A DNA stretch of 8,210 nt, taken from assembly GCA_027491845.1 (NCBI GenBank), contig JAOZGF010000164.1, positions 1 through 8,210 on the forward strand, given 5' to 3'. Position 1 is the first letter of the stretch; each line of letters begins with the position of its first letter. Shown piece after piece: positions 6,121 through 8,210 of the stretch. The notes under the pieces were generated by a model, which was not told the DNA's origin, did no database searches, and saw only the letters and a program-made list of their open reading frames with translations. Both the position numbers and the translations under genes were made by a program. The DNA is from Thermoproteota archaeon. Lineage in GTDB: Archaea > Korarchaeota > JAOZGF01.

Positions 6121-6122
6121 AA

Positions 6123-6446
6123 ATGGTTGACTCTTACATTTACGCAGCACTACTGCTTCATGAGGCAGGAAAAGAGATAACGGAAGATTCTGTTAAGAAA
6201 GTACTGCAAGCAGCAGAAGTCGACCCCGATCCTTCGAGGATCAAAGTATTAGTTGAATCTCTTTCTGAAGTAAACATTGACGAGATAACTAAGACACCAA
6301 TAATGGCGCCAACACAGTTACAGCCTGTTGTTGAACAACCTAAAATAGAGGAAAAGAAGGAAGAAGAAAAGAAAGAGGAGAAGAAGGAAAAGGAGGAAAA
6401 GAAGGAAGAAGAATCATTGGAGGGCCTTTCAGCACTCTTCGGTTAA
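6123..6446 (+). CDS. rpl12: Ribosomal protein L12 (P1, stalk protein)
   Basis: A 107-residue acidic stalk protein that binds P0 as dimers and recruits translation factors. Residues 1 to about 58 are the helical dimerisation domain ([16 protein letters not shown]). Residues about 60-75 are a P/Q-rich linker. Residues about 75-97 are a K/E-only hinge. The end, L-E-G-L-S-A-L-F-G, is the conserved factor-binding tail. It is the last gene of the + strand run, 67 bp after rpl10, the largest gap in the cluster. Two TATA-like stretches in that gap (near 6059-6068 and 6089-6098) could give extra transcription but are weak. The stop lies 11 bp from the 3' end of the convergent tRNA gene. Confidence 0.96.
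   Translation: MVDSYIYAALLLHEAGKEITEDSVKKVLQAAEVDPDPSRIKVLVESLSEVNIDEITKTPIMAPTQLQPVVEQPKIEEKKEEEKKEEKKEKEEKKEEESLEGLSALFG
6347..6413 (+). repeat. 67-base uninterrupted purine tract in rpl12
   Basis: Every base from 6347 to 6413 is A or G, made of GAA, GAG, AAG and AAA codons for the K/E hinge. It contains internal GGAGG and GGAGAAGG stretches. The base composition follows from the protein's need for Glu and Lys, but such tracts are prone to slippage and length change. Confidence 0.85.
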
Positions 6447-6493
6447 GGTTCTTCAAGTGGGCCCGGCGGGATTTGAACCCGCGATCCCCGGCT

Positions 6494-6503
6494 TTCTCCT
6501 AGA
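6494..6503 (-). other. tRNA intron 2, 10 nt at the canonical 37/38 site
   Basis: TCTAGGAGAA lies between A37 and A38. After intron 1 is removed, C32-T-T-C35 pairs with intron GGAG (one U-G pair), sitting on the anticodon stem, with an AAA bulge on the 3' side whose third base is A38. The inner helix is absent, leaving only a small loop, so this is a minimal bulge-helix-loop. A 10-nt intron would be at the extreme low end for archaeal tRNAs. Its removal is inferred from the need for a 7-base anticodon loop. Confidence 0.7.
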
Positions 6504-6508
6504 TAGAA

Positions 6509-6545
6509 CTTCGGAGGCACCGCACCAATAAACGTGCAATGCCTT
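6509..6545 (-). other. tRNA intron 1, 37 nt at position 32/33
   Basis: On the minus strand, exon TCGG pairs with intron CCGA (central 4-bp helix). A CCA bulge follows on the 5' side and an AGT bulge on the 3' side, with cuts after the second base of each. The intron body is an 11-bp helix (AGGCATTGCAC with GTGCGGTGCCT, including two U-G pairs) capped by an 8-nt loop. This is the archaeal bulge-helix-bulge arrangement recognised by the tRNA splicing endonuclease, at a non-canonical site between positions 32 and 33. I see no outer exon helix, so it is a relaxed form of the motif. Confidence 0.85.
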
Positions 6546-6610
6546 GGCCGATGCGTTATCCAGGCTACGCCACGGGCCCAAACATTGTTTCTTAAGTTTA
6601 CTTGTGTCTG

Positions 6611-6622
6611 TTATAATTAAAG
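6611..6622 (-). promoter_or_regulatory. Candidate TATA box of the tRNA-Arg gene
   Basis: On the minus strand, CTTTAATTATAA lies about 31-43 nt upstream of tRNA base 1. Initiation some 25 nt downstream would give a short 5' leader of about 10 nt for RNase P to remove. Confidence 0.4.
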
Positions 6623-6712
6623 GAATTGTTTTTAAAAAATTTGCTTTAACAAGGCTCTCCCTTCTTTCCAGCTTTCCTTAACAAAAATTCGACAGCCCTC
6701 AAATGTATTTTC

Positions 6713-6730
6713 TTTCAACAGCTGAAGAAA
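6713..6730 (+). promoter_or_regulatory. 18-bp palindrome abutting the surface-protein TATA box
   Basis: TTTC, two bases, CAGCTG, two bases, GAAA: an interrupted palindrome symmetric at 7 of 9 base pairs. It ends one base before the TATA-like CTTTTTAAAAG and so covers the BRE position. Likely a binding site for a dimeric regulator; not tested. Confidence 0.4.
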
Positions 6731-6741
6731 CTTTTTAAAAG
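6731..6741 (+). promoter_or_regulatory. TATA box of the surface-protein gene
   Basis: CTTTTTAAAAG is a good archaeal TATA element. Initiation about 25 nt downstream falls near 6760, only a few bases before the candidate start codons at 6765 and 6771, so the mRNA is probably leaderless or nearly so. The rest of the 6580-6764 gap holds the tRNA promoter on the other strand and no gene I can support. Confidence 0.55.
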
Positions 6742-6764
6742 TATTGACAAACCAACGAATTGTG

Positions 6765-8210
6765 ATGTGCATGAACAGCATTAATAAAAAATACTTAACC
6801 CTTACGATTATTGTATTTTTCACTTTGCACATTGCCTTTCCGCTTGTTAAGGTAGTTAAAGTTAAAGCGGAACAATCCTACGGCCCCTTTGCATTCATAC
6901 TTCACGATAAGGAGTATAAAGACTTCGGTCCCTATTCATTCCATTGGTATTCAACAAAGTCAGGGGCACATTACGCCGGAACCTTAGAGATAATTAACAG
7001 GACAACGGGTTCAAGATATCAATTTACCTTTGGATCCACGGGAACACAGGAGTTCGGCAAGTTAAAAACGTACAAGGACTTGAGTTTTTACGTTGACTTG
7101 CACACCGATAATTGGTCCTCTATTTGGGTTTATAACCTTACTACGGGTTTTGAGGCAACTTATGATTTAAAAGTAGATGTTACACCGGGTGACCTCCTTG
7201 ATTTGGGCTATGAAGGGGAGGGAAAAACACTTGAATTTAAAATAAAAAACACTGGAACCCTTGAAATGGAAAAGGTAACTTATTCATTAGCGTTATACAC
7301 AGGAGGATACATGTTAGTTAACCAAGAAAGTAGCCCTACGTCAGGCGAAATAACTCCTCTAAGCCCAGGAGAAAGTTATACGTTAAAGTACAAGTTAAAA
7401 TCAATTGTAAATCAATTAACAGTGTCCCAATTAACGCTAACCCTCACTTTCCCTAAATTCATACAAAAGTCACTTACAATACGTGGGAGAACGGTGGTTT
7501 GCCTTACAGAGTCGGAAGGAGAAACGTCATACACGGTTACAGTTAAGACAGGTAAACCTGCACCTCCAAAGGAATATCCAAGGATAAGGATAGATGCTGC
7601 TCCACCTAGCCCCAACAAAGTTTTACCTGGAGGAACATCTAAAATAAGTGTTGCCTTTTCCAACATAGGAAACGGGAGCGCCTACGAGGCAAGAATCTAT
7701 GCATACTCCACTCCTTCAGACCTGCAGTTTACAGATGAAGACGAAACGAATATGGGCTCGCTTGGATACAGTAAACCTAATACCTTTATTAACAGGGAAA
7801 CAGGCGAACACGTCCCACTTGAACCGGGGAAAAGCGTTACTTATCATTTCTCCGTCAAGGCGCCGGAAATAATTGAAACAACTACCACTTACCTTATAAC
7901 AATAAAGATAGAATATTACGACAACCAAAACAATTATTTAAGTGAATCAACCAACCTCACGTTGCTTGTTGAAAAACCAGGTGAACCAGCTGTCACTATA
8001 AGCAAAAAAATAAGTTCCTCGCTGCTTTCAATAGGTGGAAGAACAACGATCACAATTGAAGTAGAAAACACAGGATCAGGTAAAGCACATAACGTGAGGG
8101 TTGAAGACAGTTTTCCTCCACAGTTTTCACTTGTAAGCGGAGAAGTTAAGAAGACATTTCAAACAATTGATCCAGGGGAAAAAGCAGAGTTTTCATATAC
8201 TATCCAGGCA
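6765..8210 (+). CDS. Secreted multi-domain surface protein (COG1361/CARDB-like), N-terminal part
   Basis: Open for 482 codons from ATG 6765 (or 480 from ATG 6771) to the right edge; the gene continues. Numbering below uses 6771. Residues 1-33 are a Sec signal peptide: K-K, a hydrophobic run (L-T-I-I-V-F-F), and a likely cut at V-K-A|E-Q. Residues about 35-138 are a beta-rich domain I do not recognise. Three Ig-like modules follow (about 140-245, 275-402, 407 onward), each with an N-x-G turn (K-N-T-G, S-N-I-G-N-G, E-N-T-G-S-G) and a later P-G-E/K strand (P-G-E-S-Y-T-L, P-G-K-S-V-T-Y, P-G-E-K-A-E-F). This is the CARDB/NEW3/DUF11 style of archaeal S-layer-like proteins. Five N-glycosylation sequons (N77, N114, N122, N301, N395) suit an exported protein. 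The anchor lies beyond the window. Function unknown; cell-surface structure or adhesion is the best guess. Confidence 0.85.
   Translation, partial: MCMNSINKKYLTLTIIVFFTLHIAFPLVKVVKVKAEQSYGPFAFILHDKEYKDFGPYSFHWYSTKSGAHYAGTLEIINRTTGSRYQFTFGSTGTQEFGKLKTYKDLSFYVDLHTDNWSSIWVYNLTTGFEATYDLKVDVTPGDLLDLGYEGEGKTLEFKIKNTGTLEMEKVTYSLALYTGGYMLVNQESSPTSGEITPLSPGESYTLKYKLKSIVNQLTVSQLTLTLTFPKFIQKSLTIRGRTVVCLTESEGETSYTVTVKTGKPAPPKEYPRIRIDAAPPSPNKVLPGGTSKISVAFSNIGNGSAYEARIYAYSTPSDLQFTDEDETNMGSLGYSKPNTFINRETGEHVPLEPGKSVTYHFSVKAPEIIETTTTYLITIKIEYYDNQNNYLSESTNLTLLVEKPGEPAVTISKKISSSLLSIGGRTTITIEVENTGSGKAHNVRVEDSFPPQFSLVSGEVKKTFQTIDPGEKAEFSYTIQA

Larger units (their letters stand above)
6458..6579 (-). tRNA. tRNA-Arg(UCU) with two introns
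   Basis: A complete cloverleaf is read on the minus strand. The acceptor is GGGCCCG/CGGGCCC with discriminator A and no encoded CCA. The D arm is GCGT/ACGC with loop AGCCTGGATA, the T arm is GCGGG/CCCGC with loop TTCAAAT, and the variable loop is GGATC. The anticodon stem is TCGGC/GCCGG. The bases between its arms are too many for a 7-base loop, and no single cut restores U33. Removing 37 nt (6509-6545) and 10 nt (6494-6503) leaves loop C-T-TCT-A-A, a perfect anticodon loop for tRNA-Arg(UCU), which reads AGA and AGG. The mature length is then 75 nt. A20 in the D loop and C35 are arginine identity features in most organisms. The gene is convergent with rpl12. Confidence 0.9.

Noticed and set aside
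6056..6122. Frameshifted C-terminal tail of P0 downstream of its stop
   Set aside because: The 67 bp contain stops in all frames and no Glu/Lys-rich or G-L-x-A-L-F-G coding.
6494..6545. A single-intron reading of the tRNA
   Set aside because: Every single cut that leaves a 7-base loop on the TCGGC/GCCGG stem lacks U33 and a sensible anticodon. The two-intron reading satisfies all positions.
6632..6832. Possible 66-codon gene on the minus strand between the tRNA and the surface protein
   Set aside because: It spans the promoter and start of the surface-protein gene, has no convincing ribosome binding site, and resembles no known protein.
1..8210. CRISPR array, insertion sequence or defence island
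   Set aside because: No regularly spaced repeats, no transposase-like frame and no terminal inverted repeats of that kind; the content is mostly core housekeeping genes.

Overview
The window is archaeal. It carries a prefoldin alpha subunit, an archaeal FtsY, a short Spt5/NusG, ribosomal protein P0 (L10) with an acidic-hinge L12/P1 partner, a tRNA gene with introns of the bulge-helix-bulge type and no encoded CCA, and TATA-type promoters. The DNA is AT-rich. FtsZ, a short P0 without the usual acidic tail, and a multi-intron tRNA together suggest a TACK-side lineage, perhaps Bathyarchaeia-like. That placement is an inference; no rRNA gene is present to settle it.

Layout. (1) 1-553, + strand: the end of a probable ribosomal protein LX (L18Ae) gene, overlapped by prefoldin alpha (TTG start). 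(2) 584-2005, - strand: ftsY, convergent with prefoldin alpha and split by an in-frame 171-residue mini-intein exactly in the GTP-binding P-loop. (3) 2006-2247: a divergent promoter region. (4) 2248-6446, + strand: ftsZ, secE, spt5/nusG, rpl11, rpl1, rpl10 (P0) and rpl12, closely spaced and probably one transcription unit, with a longer 67-bp gap and strong ribosome binding sites before rpl12. (5) 6458-6579, - strand: tRNA-Arg(UCU), convergent with rpl12. It only folds correctly if two introns are removed, 37 nt at 32/33 and 10 nt at 37/38. (6) 6580-6764: an intergenic promoter region. (7) 6765 to the window end, + strand: the first 482 codons of a secreted, repeat-domain surface protein (COG1361/CARDB/DUF11-like).

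How the genes work together: FtsY receives ribosomes bound by SRP at the membrane, SecE is part of the translocon, prefoldin handles nascent chains, and L11/L1/P0/L12 form the factor-binding stalk and L1 protuberance of the large subunit. Spt5 links transcription to translation, and FtsZ drives or assists division. The surface protein is a plausible client of the Sec route.

The most notable observations are the FtsY P-loop mini-intein, the two-intron tRNA-Arg including an extremely small second intron, and two promoters (ftsZ and the surface protein) that each carry a dyad-symmetric element directly abutting the TATA box. I did not find a CRISPR array, transposon or defence system.
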